NCBI RefSeq assembly: GCF_000298295.1
Contig: NZ_AMGM01000006.1
Span: 1-64,000, forward strand
Direction of reading: 5' to 3'
Source of the DNA: Cecembia lonarensis LW9
GTDB lineage: Bacteria; Bacteroidota; Bacteroidia; Cytophagales; Cyclobacteriaceae
Length of the DNA stretch: 64,000 nt
This document shows positions 20,444 through 28,188 of the stretch, one piece after another. Every line of letters starts with the position of its first letter. Position 1 is the first letter of the stretch. Below the pieces are notes generated by a model, which worked only from the letters and a program-made list of their open reading frames with translations, was not told the origin of the DNA and ran no database searches. The position numbers and the translations under genes were made by a program.

Positions 20444-21186
20444 TGACCTTTTGTTTAGGAATCAAAACCAAGTACGGTATAGTGGGACTTTCAGATACCC
20501 GGATTACTTCAGGAACAGAAACTACAACTTCTAAAAAAGTTTTTACCGTCAATAGGGAGAAGCATTCCTTTTTCATCATGACTTCTGGTTTAAGGTCGGT
20601 AAGGGACAAAGCCATTACTTATTTTACAGAAGTTATTGAAGATCAGGACGAAGATTTCACGAAACTTTACAAGGCGGTCAATGAATTTGGGCATCAGGTA
20701 AAGCGGGTAGCATTGGAAGATAAAGCAAACTTGGAGGAGGCAGGTCTGAATTTCAATTTGTTTTCCATCATTGGCGGGCAGTTGGAAGAGGACAAGACAC
20801 CCAAATTGTATTTGCTATACCCTCAGGGCAACTGGATTGAAATCAGGAGGGGTACGCCTTTTGTTTCAATAGGTAATACAGGTGCCGGTAACCCTGTATT
20901 GCGCAGGTCATTACAGTATGAAGATTCCTTAGATTACGCCATGAAATGTGCTTTTCTGGCTTTTGATGCCACCAGGATTTCAGCCAATGATGTGGATTAT
21001 CCTATTGATACGGTGGTATTGGAAAATGACCAATACCATACCATTGAAAGGAGGTTTGAGCAAAAGGAACTGGAACATATTTCGAGTTTTTGGAATCAAA
21101 GAATCAAAGAAGCCATAAAGGAATTGCCGGCCGATGTCCTGGCCAAGGCCTTTCAGGACATTTCATTTGCACCCGAAAGTCAATGA
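20443..21186 (+). CDS. anbu: Anbu, bacterial proteasome-like N-terminal threonine peptidase
   Basis: A 247-residue Ntn-hydrolase of COG3484. The protein starts Met-Thr, so removal of Met exposes the catalytic Thr. Asp18 (GLSDTR) and the lysine pair 31-32 (SKKVFTV) match the conserved proteasome-subunit positions. Anbu proteins assemble into open-ring or helical particles according to published structures, and their substrate is unsettled. It overlaps the alpha-E gene by 1 nt and the transglutaminase gene by 4 nt (ATGA), the classic arrangement of the Anbu operon. Confidence 0.92.
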   Translation: MTFCLGIKTKYGIVGLSDTRITSGTETTTSKKVFTVNREKHSFFIMTSGLRSVRDKAITYFTEVIEDQDEDFTKLYKAVNEFGHQVKRVALEDKANLEEAGLNFNLFSIIGGQLEEDKTPKLYLLYPQGNWIEIRRGTPFVSIGNTGAGNPVLRRSLQYEDSLDYAMKCAFLAFDATRISANDVDYPIDTVVLENDQYHTIERRFEQKELEHISSFWNQRIKEAIKELPADVLAKAFQDISFAPESQ

Positions 21187-22022
21187 AACTTGAAATCCAA
21201 CATTTTACACAGTATCGTTATTCGGAAAAGGTGGTTTTAAATCCCCATTTATTGTTTTTGATCCCTCAGCAACGCAGCTATTACACTATAGAAAAATCCA
21301 GGATTCAGTTTTTTCCAGAGGCAGATGCGGTCCATGAGAGGATAGATATGCTGGGTAACGCCCATTTTCAGAGTTGGTTTCAAGGAGAAACAAAAAGCCT
21401 TTCCATTGAGGTTGATTACATTATTGAACTCCATACATTTAACCCTTTTGGTTTTTTGTTTACAGAATTTATTGCTTATCCGTTTTCTTTTTTTGAATAC
21501 AGTCCAGAAAGGTCTTTATTTCTTCAGCCCTTTCTGCAGACAGAAAAAAGTCAGGAGTTGACCCAATATGTGACCCATTTTGTCAGTAAATCTAAAGATT
21601 TGGTGTCTTTTCTTTTTTCCCTAACAGAAAGTATCCACGGCAACTGGGCACATATCATCCGGCATGAACATAACCTTTGGTCTCCGTACTTTACTTTTCA
21701 GCAACAAAGAGGGTCCTGTAGGGATCTGAGTTGGATGCTTGTCCATATGTTGAGAAATATAGGATTGGCTTCCAGATTTGTAAGTGGCTATGCTTTTAAT
21801 CCAGAACTTACTGAAGGGCATGAATTACATGCTTGGGTGGAGGTTTATTTGCCGGGAGCGGGCTGGATTGGGCTTGATCCTAGTTTGGGGTTGTTTACCG
21901 ACAACCTGTACATTCCATTGGCTTCTGGATATCATCCTGATTTGGTAGCTCCCGTTCAGGGAAGTTTTGGCGGGGTGGGGACTTCTGAGTTGAAGACAGA
22001 AGTGTGGATCAGACATTGTTAA
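21183..22022 (+). CDS. Transglutaminase-like cysteine protein of the Anbu operon
   Basis: A 279-residue protein with an N-terminal beta-rich transglutaminase-associated domain (KLEIQHFTQYRYSEKV) and a papain-like core. The triad is visible: Cys179 in RGSCRDLSWM, His216 in GHELHAWVEV, Asp232 in GLDPS. It may act as a peptidase or amide-bond transferase. I place the start at the ATG in the ATGA overlap (21183) because the family begins with this strand; an upstream in-frame start at 21090 would lie inside anbu and add non-homologous residues. Confidence 0.9.
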   Translation: MKLEIQHFTQYRYSEKVVLNPHLLFLIPQQRSYYTIEKSRIQFFPEADAVHERIDMLGNAHFQSWFQGETKSLSIEVDYIIELHTFNPFGFLFTEFIAYPFSFFEYSPERSLFLQPFLQTEKSQELTQYVTHFVSKSKDLVSFLFSLTESIHGNWAHIIRHEHNLWSPYFTFQQQRGSCRDLSWMLVHMLRNIGLASRFVSGYAFNPELTEGHELHAWVEVYLPGAGWIGLDPSLGLFTDNLYIPLASGYHPDLVAPVQGSFGGVGTSELKTEVWIRHC

Positions 22023-22492
22023 AGGGTATAGGTGAAAGGCGGGTGAAATGTAGAATGATGAATTAAGAGTGAGGAATGCGTGTTAAAAGTTCAGAGTTCA
22101 GGGGTTCAGTGTTTTACGAATCATGTAAGGTACTTCAACTTTTGACATTGAACCATTGAGGATTTAAGGGATTTAGGGATTCAATGAGGGGGTGGGGCGA
22201 GGAGAGAAGCGAGAGACGAGAAGCGAGAGTTTAGAGATAAAGGCGAAATGGTATGGCGGATTTCGTAGGTTTTGAGGTTATTGTACTAGAAATCAAATAC
22301 AAAGAATCTACCAAAAAAATAAGAGACTCCCCGAAAGGGTCAGTGCGGGCTTTATCCATTTAAACCACCAAACATATAAAGGGCACTTAAATGAAATTGG
22401 AGAAAGTTGGAAGGAAAAAGGTTTAAGGAAGTGAAACAATTTTAAAAAGACTCCCTTTTTATTGAACATTTTTTGAGGCAATCCTGTATTTA
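22023..22492. other. 470-bp intergenic region with simple and dispersed repeats
   Basis: No supported gene. Two 12-nt direct copies of GAGAAGCGAGAG lie at 22204-22215 and 22218-22229 in a purine-rich tract. A block at 22325-22350 (CCCCGAAAGGGTC...GCGGGC) resembles the GC-rich block inside repeat copy A. I see no clear terminator for the Anbu operon and no exact TAnnTTTG element for the next gene. Confidence 0.5.
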
Positions 22493-23767
22493 ATGGGAAC
22501 AAATAAAACAGCTATGAATTTATTGGGGGCTTCGATTTTTATCATTGCCATATTGCTTTTTTCTACTTTCTTAAATTGGTATGTTTTTCAGGCAGTAAAA
22601 ACCCTTTCTCAATCCTTAAGTATTGAAAAAAATAGAAATGTCATCCATGTGGTGTATTGGTTGATTTTTGGTGGCATTTCCCTTTGGTATGTGGCCACTT
22701 TTTTAAAAGTCTTTATCACAGGAGAGTTTACATTTTCTACACAAACCCTTTTAAATGTGTTTCTTACTGTAGTGGTAACGCAAATGACTTGTGTGGTTTT
22801 TCTTTTTTCAGAGGATATTTACAGAAATATCTTCGCAGGGATCACCTATCTAAGAGAAGGATCAGGAAATTTTATATTTCCCAACAGAAAGCTTTGGGTC
22901 AGTGGACTGGCTTTGTACATTGCCATGATTCCCTTTTTTGGATTTTTATATGGAATGGCATTTGGAAAACACAACTTCAAAGTACATAAAGAGGTACTTT
23001 ATTTTGAAGATTTGCCGGAAGCGTTTGACGGGTTCACCCTTACCCAGATTTCCGATATCCATATTGGAAGTTTCAAGAATCCCAATCACGTGCAAAAGGG
23101 TATAGATCTGGTGCTGGAGCAGAAGTCTGATCTTTTCGTATTTACAGGTGATCTGGTCAACCATCGTGCTGATGAGATAGAGCCCTTCATTGCGCAGTTT
23201 TCAAGCATCAAAGCTCCATATGGGCAATTTTCCATTATTGGCAACCATGATTATGGGGATTATATTCCCTGGCCAAGTAAAGAAGAAAAGGAAGCCAACT
23301 TTGAATTATTTGTTGCCAAACATGAGAAAATGGGTTGGAGGCTGCTACGGGATGAAAGTGTCAGGATAGAAAAAGACGGGCAGTTTTTACAATTGTTGGG
23401 TGTTGAAAACTGGGGAGTTGGTTTTGGGGCAAGGGGCGATTTGGAGCAGGCTTTGGCGCAAACCGATATCGATGATTTTAAAATCCTGCTTTCCCATGAC
23501 CCTTCCCACTGGGACCAACAGGTAAAAAAGCATGAGAATACCATTCATTTGACCTTATCAGGACATACCCATGGGATGCAATTTGGTATAGAGACACCAA
23601 TCATCCGGTGGAGTCCCGTTCAGTACCGATATCCCAATTGGGCAGGGCTTGCAGCATATGAAGGCAGGTACCTTTATGTGAACAGAGGATTTGGTTTCCA
23701 TGCCTTTTCGGGTAGGGTAGGTATTTGGCCTGAGATTACCGTCATTGAATTGAGGAGGAAGGTGTAA
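22493..23767 (+). CDS. Membrane-anchored calcineurin-like metallophosphoesterase
   Basis: A 424-residue protein. The N-terminal part holds about four TM helices (about 8-32, 49-70, 82-104, 139-160). It is followed by a YkuE/YaeI-type phosphoesterase domain whose metal-binding motifs are all present: SDIHIG, TGDLVNH, GNHDYG, LSHDPSHWD and SGHTHGMQFG. Related proteins act on lipid-linked or nucleotide phosphates; the substrate is not evident here. The start could be 22493 or Met8. The gene appears monocistronic. Confidence 0.85.
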   Translation: MGTNKTAMNLLGASIFIIAILLFSTFLNWYVFQAVKTLSQSLSIEKNRNVIHVVYWLIFGGISLWYVATFLKVFITGEFTFSTQTLLNVFLTVVVTQMTCVVFLFSEDIYRNIFAGITYLREGSGNFIFPNRKLWVSGLALYIAMIPFFGFLYGMAFGKHNFKVHKEVLYFEDLPEAFDGFTLTQISDIHIGSFKNPNHVQKGIDLVLEQKSDLFVFTGDLVNHRADEIEPFIAQFSSIKAPYGQFSIIGNHDYGDYIPWPSKEEKEANFELFVAKHEKMGWRLLRDESVRIEKDGQFLQLLGVENWGVGFGARGDLEQALAQTDIDDFKILLSHDPSHWDQQVKKHENTIHLTLSGHTHGMQFGIETPIIRWSPVQYRYPNWAGLAAYEGRYLYVNRGFGFHAFSGRVGIWPEITVIELRRKV

Positions 23768-23824
23768 GGCGCTGAATGAATGTATTTTAAATAACAAAAA
23801 TTATCCCATCCCCGTTATGATAGT

Positions 23825-24241
23825 ATGCCGTATTTCATGTTGATTTTTGTTCTATTTGCTTTTTGGCCAAAAGAAAAACCTAAGACCCTTGAGGATTTTC
23901 GTTGGAAAAATCGTCTTTTACTTTATTTTGGGCAGGAGATTGAAAAAGGCTGGAATATTGAAGATAATTTGGCGGAAGAGATAAATGAAAGAAAATTGGT
24001 TTATTTGGTATTTACAGACAGTTTGATCAGTAACCAAGAATTGGATTTTTCTAAAGAATATATTATAAGTCTGCAAAAAAAATACGCTATGGGAGCCAAG
24101 GGTCCCTGTTGGGTCCTGATAGGTCTGGATGGTGGTGTGAAAATGAGAAAGGAAGATGTTTTAGGTTGGGACCTTGTTTTCAAAACTATCGATGCTATGC
24201 CTATGCGTCAATCGGAGATAAGGAGAAGAGGTAAGCTTTGA
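23825..24241 (+). CDS. DUF4174 domain protein
   Basis: A 138-residue protein with a short N-terminal hydrophobic segment (PYFMLIFVLFAFW), probably a signal or anchor. The DUF4174 pattern follows: LEDFRWKNRLLLYFGQ..., GPCWVLIGLDGGVKMRKED and the diagnostic end DAMPMRQSEIRRRG. The fold is thought to be thioredoxin-like, but there is no CxxC. Function is unknown. It follows the phosphoesterase by 57 nt and is followed by a terminator. Confidence 0.8.
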   Translation: MPYFMLIFVLFAFWPKEKPKTLEDFRWKNRLLLYFGQEIEKGWNIEDNLAEEINERKLVYLVFTDSLISNQELDFSKEYIISLQKKYAMGAKGPCWVLIGLDGGVKMRKEDVLGWDLVFKTIDAMPMRQSEIRRRGKL

Positions 24242-24333
24242 ATCAGGTAGTTGATTTATTTTGATGGCTTAAGATAGAGGCTCGGTAGATTTTTAAGTCA
24301 AGAGAGGGGTTCAAAAATCTTCAATTTTAGGTA

Positions 24334-24361
24334 AAAAATACCCTGTACTGGGTATTTTTTT
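24334..24361 (+). terminator. Rho-independent terminator
   Basis: AAAAATACCC (24334-24343) pairs with GGGTATTTTT (from 24350), followed by T residues. Confidence 0.8.
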
Positions 24362-24377
24362 GCATTAAGCCTTGGTG

Positions 24378-24385
24378 TATTTTTG
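24378..24385 (+). promoter_or_regulatory. Candidate -7 promoter element for the small Cys protein
   Basis: TATTTTTG fits TAnnTTTG, 19 nt before the ATG at 24405. No -33 box is at good spacing. Confidence 0.4.
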
Positions 24386-24404
24386 AAAGAATAAGTTAAT
24401 AGTT

Positions 24405-24599
24405 ATGAGATTCTTTTATATTTCCACCCAAGCCGACAAAAATAATATGTTTGAAATACACGAAAGAGAATGTGCATACCTTCCCAGTTTGGAAAACAGG
24501 GAGTACATTGGACTTTTTAAAAATTCAAAAGAGGCATTGAAAAAATCCATACATGCTCATCCAAATGCCTCTTTATGTGCTCATTGCTGTAACCTCTAG
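24405..24599 (+). CDS. Small conserved protein with a C-terminal CAHCC motif
   Basis: A 64-residue protein without signal peptide. It begins MRFFYISTQADKNNMFEIHE, has a Cys in RECAYLP and ends with SLCAHCC; three or four cysteines could bind a metal. I recall similar short proteins in many Bacteroidota. The pattern of a short strand-rich start, a central LGxFKNSxEA-like segment and a terminal CxxCC supports a real gene. Terminator upstream and a -7 element give it its own transcription unit. Function is unknown. Confidence 0.65.
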   Translation: MRFFYISTQADKNNMFEIHERECAYLPSLENREYIGLFKNSKEALKKSIHAHPNASLCAHCCNL

Positions 24600-24648
24600 G
24601 GCTTAAAGGTATGACCTACCGTCATTCTCCTATGAATGAAGTAAGTGA

Positions 24649-25065
24649 TTAATATTGCTCCAACATGTATTTGATTATATCAGTTGTGGTCACAATACCC
24701 TTAAGTTCCTCACCGTCAACTACCGGAAGGGCATGAAACTCTTCATTGGCAAATATCTCCGCCACATCCCTGATCGAATCATTGGAATTTACCATTTTGG
24801 GTTTGCCGGTCATCACTTGGGGCACAGTAAGGATTTCCAAAACTGCTTCATCTGCTCCTTCTTGATTTTCAAAAAGGGCTCCAAAGGTCAATCGGTTGAT
24901 ATCTGTCCGGCTTATGATTCCAGATACTTTATTGCCGTCCAGAACAGGGATATGTCTGATTTTGTGTTTCCTAAATAAAGCGACCACCTCTTGTAATGGG
25001 GCATTTTCTTGTACGGAGTACACTTTGTTGGTCATGATATTGCTTACAGGCTCTCTCTTTTTCAT
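24649..25065 (-). CDS. CBS-domain pair protein
   Basis: A 138-residue protein made of two CBS domains (about 7-62 and 80-136). The segments VSNIMTNKVYSVQENAPLQEVVALF and VPQVMTGKPKMVNSNDSIRDVAEIF are typical starts, with HIPVLDGNKVSGIISRTDI and ALPVVDGEELKGIVTTTDII as ends. Such pairs sense adenosyl nucleotides and regulate partner proteins. No partner is adjacent. Cytoplasmic; standalone gene convergent with the small Cys protein. Confidence 0.88.
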   Translation of the reverse strand: MKKREPVSNIMTNKVYSVQENAPLQEVVALFRKHKIRHIPVLDGNKVSGIISRTDINRLTFGALFENQEGADEAVLEILTVPQVMTGKPKMVNSNDSIRDVAEIFANEEFHALPVVDGEELKGIVTTTDIIKYMLEQY

Positions 25066-25341
25066 GGCAAAAGGGTTTGGTTATTTTCTTACTCGAAATT
25101 ATTTCAAAACAATGACTAAAACCCTGATAAAAATCATTTCAGGGGTTGATTTTTGGTTTTATAAGAAAATAATTCCCCAGTAGGCGTTAAACTTTTAAAG
25201 TTGTACTCTTTAGTGCGGAAAACAATAAACATTTTACTATTGTAAATCAGGGAGATAAAAATCAGAACTGTGCCTCTGCTTTGAAATAGCAAGCCATAAG
25301 TTTGATAAAAAGGTTTAAGCTTCTTAATTTCGTCCACAATT

Positions 25342-25415
<74 letters not shown>

Positions 25416-25424
25416 CAAGATTAA

Positions 25425-25459
25425 AAGGTTGTCTCTTTATCGGAGGCAGCCTTTTTTTT
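25425..25459 (+). terminator. Terminator after tRNA-Pro
   Basis: AAGGTTGTCTC (25425-25435) pairs with GAGGCAGCCTT (25443-25453) with two wobble pairs, followed by eight T residues. Confidence 0.8.
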
Positions 25460-25466
25460 CATAGCA

Positions 25467-25554
25467 CTGCGCAGCCTGATAGCGTATCCCGAGGGGTGTC
25501 AGGAGGGTCGCTGGCCTGTCTGCCGCCAGGTAGATTCGAATCCAGTCACGCCGA
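25467..25554 (+). pseudogene. Decayed tRNA-Pro copy with a 20-nt insert in the T-arm
   Basis: The D-arm (GCGCAGCCTGATAGCGTA) and the 3' half (TTCGAATCCAGTCACGCCGA) match the tRNA-Pro at 25342. The 5' acceptor strand is lost, the anticodon arm no longer pairs properly, and a 20-nt insert at 25515-25534 splits the T stem. It cannot fold as a tRNA. Confidence 0.8.
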
Positions 25555-25655
25555 CATAAATCGAGCTCACAGAAATGTGGGCTTTTTTTATTTTATTGTC
25601 AACGTTTTTAGTTTTTACTCGTCTTGGAATTATATTTTGTATCCTAGGTTATTTT

Positions 25656-25910
25656 ATGATGAAAAATTTCATTTTTGTGCTATTGACTCTATTAATGGCT
25701 TCTTGCTGGACAAGAGATAGGTTTTCTGAAGCTTATTACCCTTCCGATCCAGTGGCTTTTGATGCCGTCAATTCAATTTTTGATGACATCAATTCAGATA
25801 TTTCCAGGTGGTATATCATGGATGATAACCTGGTACTTACTTTTTCTTCCGATAGACCCGGTGGAAAGGAAGGTTTCGACCTGTATTATGTAGGTTTTTC
25901 TGATTTTTAA
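25656..25910 (+). CDS. Short lipoprotein ending in a PD40-like motif, possibly truncated
   Basis: An 84-residue predicted lipoprotein with signal FVLLTLLMASC (lipobox Cys about residue 17). The C-terminal part LTFSSDRPGGKEGFDLYYVGF resembles a single WD40-like (PD40) beta-propeller motif, as found in OmpA-linked envelope proteins that normally have several copies. I prefer the ATG at 25656 or 25659; longer frames start inside the tRNA pseudogene flank. The stop is 13 nt from the convergent arsenosugar operon, so the rest of the propeller may have been lost. Function unknown. Confidence 0.55.
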   Translation: MMKNFIFVLLTLLMASCWTRDRFSEAYYPSDPVAFDAVNSIFDDINSDISRWYIMDDNLVLTFSSDRPGGKEGFDLYYVGFSDF

Positions 25911-25925
25911 TTTAAAAAGTGTTAT

Positions 25926-26528
25926 TTAGCGGAGATAGTTTTCCCAATCTTCGGCAGTATCAATGTCTGATAGTATTGTTATTAATTCGTATGATATTTG
26001 TTTTGAATTCAGGTAATCCAGGGATAATGCCAATACTTTTTCAGTACTCCAGGGAATTCCATCAAAAAGCCCTTCATGGATTTTTTTAAAGCCCAAGAGG
26101 TAATATCCACCATCTTGAGCCGGACCAAAAACCACTTCATGTTCTTCCAGCTTTTCCATGGCTTCATTCAGGATTTTTGTACAGATATCCGGACAATCAG
26201 TGCCAATAATTAAAACTTTGTTATAACCTTCCCTAAATACCTCCTTAAAAGCCAAGCGCATTTTTTCTCCCAAATCCTTTCCCTGTTGCAGACGTAGCTG
26301 TAAACCACCTTCTAAAGGGAGCCAATTGACTGTTTCTATGAAGTCCGAGAAAAACAAAAAAACATCTTGTCCCTTGAGCTGAGATAAAACTTTGTGGGTG
26401 CTTTTTACCAGAAATTGGTAAATCTCTAGCGCTCTCTCCTCTCCCAAATCAGTCGCAATCCTGGTTTTCACCTTGCCTTTTACTGCATTTTTTTGGAAGA
26501 CAATAATGGCGTTTTTTGATGGTTTCAT
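25926..26528 (-). CDS. Arsenosugar-type glycosyltransferase (TIGR04282/DUF2064)
   Basis: A 200-residue GT-A-like protein. It starts NAIIVFQKNAVKGKVKTRIA, typical of DUF2064, and has IIGTDCPDI and the signature VFGPAQDGGYYLLGF. TIGR04282 members accompany ArsS in arsenosugar gene sets and are thought to transfer a sugar group. The gene ends the three-gene unit and follows arsS directly (stop of arsS at 26529, start at 26528). Cytoplasmic. The enzymatic step itself is inferred from context. Confidence 0.85.
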   Translation of the reverse strand: MKPSKNAIIVFQKNAVKGKVKTRIATDLGEERALEIYQFLVKSTHKVLSQLKGQDVFLFFSDFIETVNWLPLEGGLQLRLQQGKDLGEKMRLAFKEVFREGYNKVLIIGTDCPDICTKILNEAMEKLEEHEVVFGPAQDGGYYLLGFKKIHEGLFDGIPWSTEKVLALSLDYLNSKQISYELITILSDIDTAEDWENYLR

Positions 26529-27572
26529 TTAGGCAGTGGCTCCTCCGCAACTCGATCCTGCCCCAGCTGTACAGCCGTAGCAGTGTTGGTTGATGACAAT
26601 TTCTCTATTGTTCAGCTTTTGCTGATTCCAGTCTCTGATGTGCTGACTTTCGCGGCAGGATACCTTGAGTTCGAGCATTTGGTTGAAATCACAATCATAC
26701 AGATAGCCATCCCAACCTACGGAAATGGTATTCCTGCACATCACATTGGCAGCAGCAGAAGGGTTGTAGGCTTCAATCAGTTTCTCCATATAGACCTCAT
26801 AGTTGCCACTTCTGATCAAGTACTCCAAAAATCTGCTGATGGGCAGGTTGGTGATGGTGAAAAGTGAGTTAAAGACGATTCCGTATGGATTGGCCAAACG
26901 CTTTTTGAACTCTGCTTCCAGGCCTTCTTGCGATCCGGGCAAGAATGCTCCTGCAGGATTGTAAACCAAGTTGAGGATTAATCCTGAATTTTCTTGCCCA
27001 TAGCCCACTTCGTTCAGCATTTTGAGTGCTTTGATTGATTTTTCAAAAACACCATCACCCCGTTGTGCATCTGTTTTCATGGCAGTGAAGTAGGGAAGAG
27101 AAGACACTACCTCAATGTTGTGTTTCTTGAAAAATTCTGGTAAGTCATGGAATTTCGGGTTGGCCAATATGATCGTCAGGTTACAACGCACAATAATCTT
27201 GGCCTGCGGTTTGATTTTTCTGATTGCCTCTACCAACCAACGGAAATCAGGATTCATTTCCGGTGCTCCTCCTGTGAGATCAATGGTAGTTATTTCCTGG
27301 TTTTTCAAGACTTCCAGACAATCCTGCATGATTTCTCTGCTCATGATTTCCTTTCTGTCCGGCCCAGCATCCACATGGCAGTGTTTGCACACTTGGTTAC
27401 ACATCTTACCCAAATTGAGTTGCAGAATTTCTATTTGTGTAGGTTTAAGTGGATAAAGCCCCGATTCGGTCAGTTTTTCCGAGAAAGGGATTCCCGTTTC
27501 CGGGGATTCCAGTAAGTCTAACTCGTAACGGCTGTTCGAAAGGGGGTGGTTTTGAGCTTTTAAAGATTTCAT
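26529..27572 (-). CDS. arsS: Arsenosugar biosynthesis radical SAM protein ArsS
   Basis: A 347-residue radical SAM enzyme. The [4Fe-4S] motif CNQVCKHC gives Cys58, Cys62 and Cys65, followed by HVDAGPDRKE. Typical ArsS features are LTGGAPEMNPDFRWLVEA and the Cys-rich C-terminus HCYGCTAGAGSSCGGATA. ArsS adds the 5'-deoxyadenosyl group to a methylated arsenical. Its start shares one nucleotide with the stop of the upstream peroxidase-like gene. No arsM methyltransferase is next to it. Confidence 0.93.
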   Translation of the reverse strand: MKSLKAQNHPLSNSRYELDLLESPETGIPFSEKLTESGLYPLKPTQIEILQLNLGKMCNQVCKHCHVDAGPDRKEIMSREIMQDCLEVLKNQEITTIDLTGGAPEMNPDFRWLVEAIRKIKPQAKIIVRCNLTIILANPKFHDLPEFFKKHNIEVVSSLPYFTAMKTDAQRGDGVFEKSIKALKMLNEVGYGQENSGLILNLVYNPAGAFLPGSQEGLEAEFKKRLANPYGIVFNSLFTITNLPISRFLEYLIRSGNYEVYMEKLIEAYNPSAAANVMCRNTISVGWDGYLYDCDFNQMLELKVSCRESQHIRDWNQQKLNNREIVINQHCYGCTAGAGSSCGGATA

Positions 27573-27913
27573 TACATGGAAATTTCTTTGACTTTGTTCA
27601 TCATTTGGGTGCTGTGCACCAGTGAAGCCCCACCTCTGATGGCAGCAGCAACATGAACCGCCTCCATCATCTGCTCTTCATCGCATCCTTTTTCCATGCT
27701 GTCGACGGTGTAAGCATCTATGCAGTAAGGACATTGTACAGCATGTGCTACAGCCAGAGCAATGAGGGACTTTTCTCTTGCTGTTAAGGCGCCCTCTTTG
27801 AATACTTCGCCATAATAATCAAAGAATTTATCCGCCATGGATTTTTGGAATTCTCCAATTTTTCCAAACTTTTTCAAATCTTCCGGATCGTAGTAAGTCT
27901 TCATGCTATTCAA
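27572..27913 (-). CDS. Arsenosugar-associated peroxidase-like protein (CMD family)
   Basis: A 113-residue AhpD/carboxymuconolactone-decarboxylase-like protein. The redox motif is HAVQCPYCIDAYT (CxxC), with EAVHVAAAIRGGASLVH after it. This subfamily (named for arsenosugar biosynthesis in TIGRFAM) is regularly next to arsS. It probably handles oxidised thiols or peroxides. It is the first gene of the operon and overlaps arsS by 1 nt. The ATG at 27913 or Met4 may be the start. Confidence 0.9.
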   Translation of the reverse strand: MNSMKTYYDPEDLKKFGKIGEFQKSMADKFFDYYGEVFKEGALTAREKSLIALAVAHAVQCPYCIDAYTVDSMEKGCDEEQMMEAVHVAAAIRGGASLVHSTQMMNKVKEISM

Positions 27914-28188
27914 TGTTTCAGGTTTAATCGTATGTTTTAAATTTCAAGATAAGGAAATTGTTTTCATTTTTTTCGTTTTCTGCCAAGCGTTTCAATGTCC
28001 AAACGAAAGATTATTTTTCTTTCACTTTGGTAAATTAATTGTAATCAACAGCTTAAGGTTAGTAGAATTTGGATTTTTTTGCCAAATTTGTCCTGTTATG
28101 AAGTCATGAATTTTTACGCCCGGCATTTCAAGTTCTTTTAAGAGCTTTTGAATTGGTATCAATTAACCCTTATTGATAATAATTGCTC

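Noticed and set aside
21090-21182. Longer start for the transglutaminase inside anbu
   Set aside because: The extra residues have no transglutaminase-family character; the ATGA overlap start matches the operon's coupling pattern.
25467-25554. A second functional tRNA-Pro
   Set aside because: The acceptor 5' strand is lost, the anticodon arm is mispaired and the T stem is split by 20 nt.
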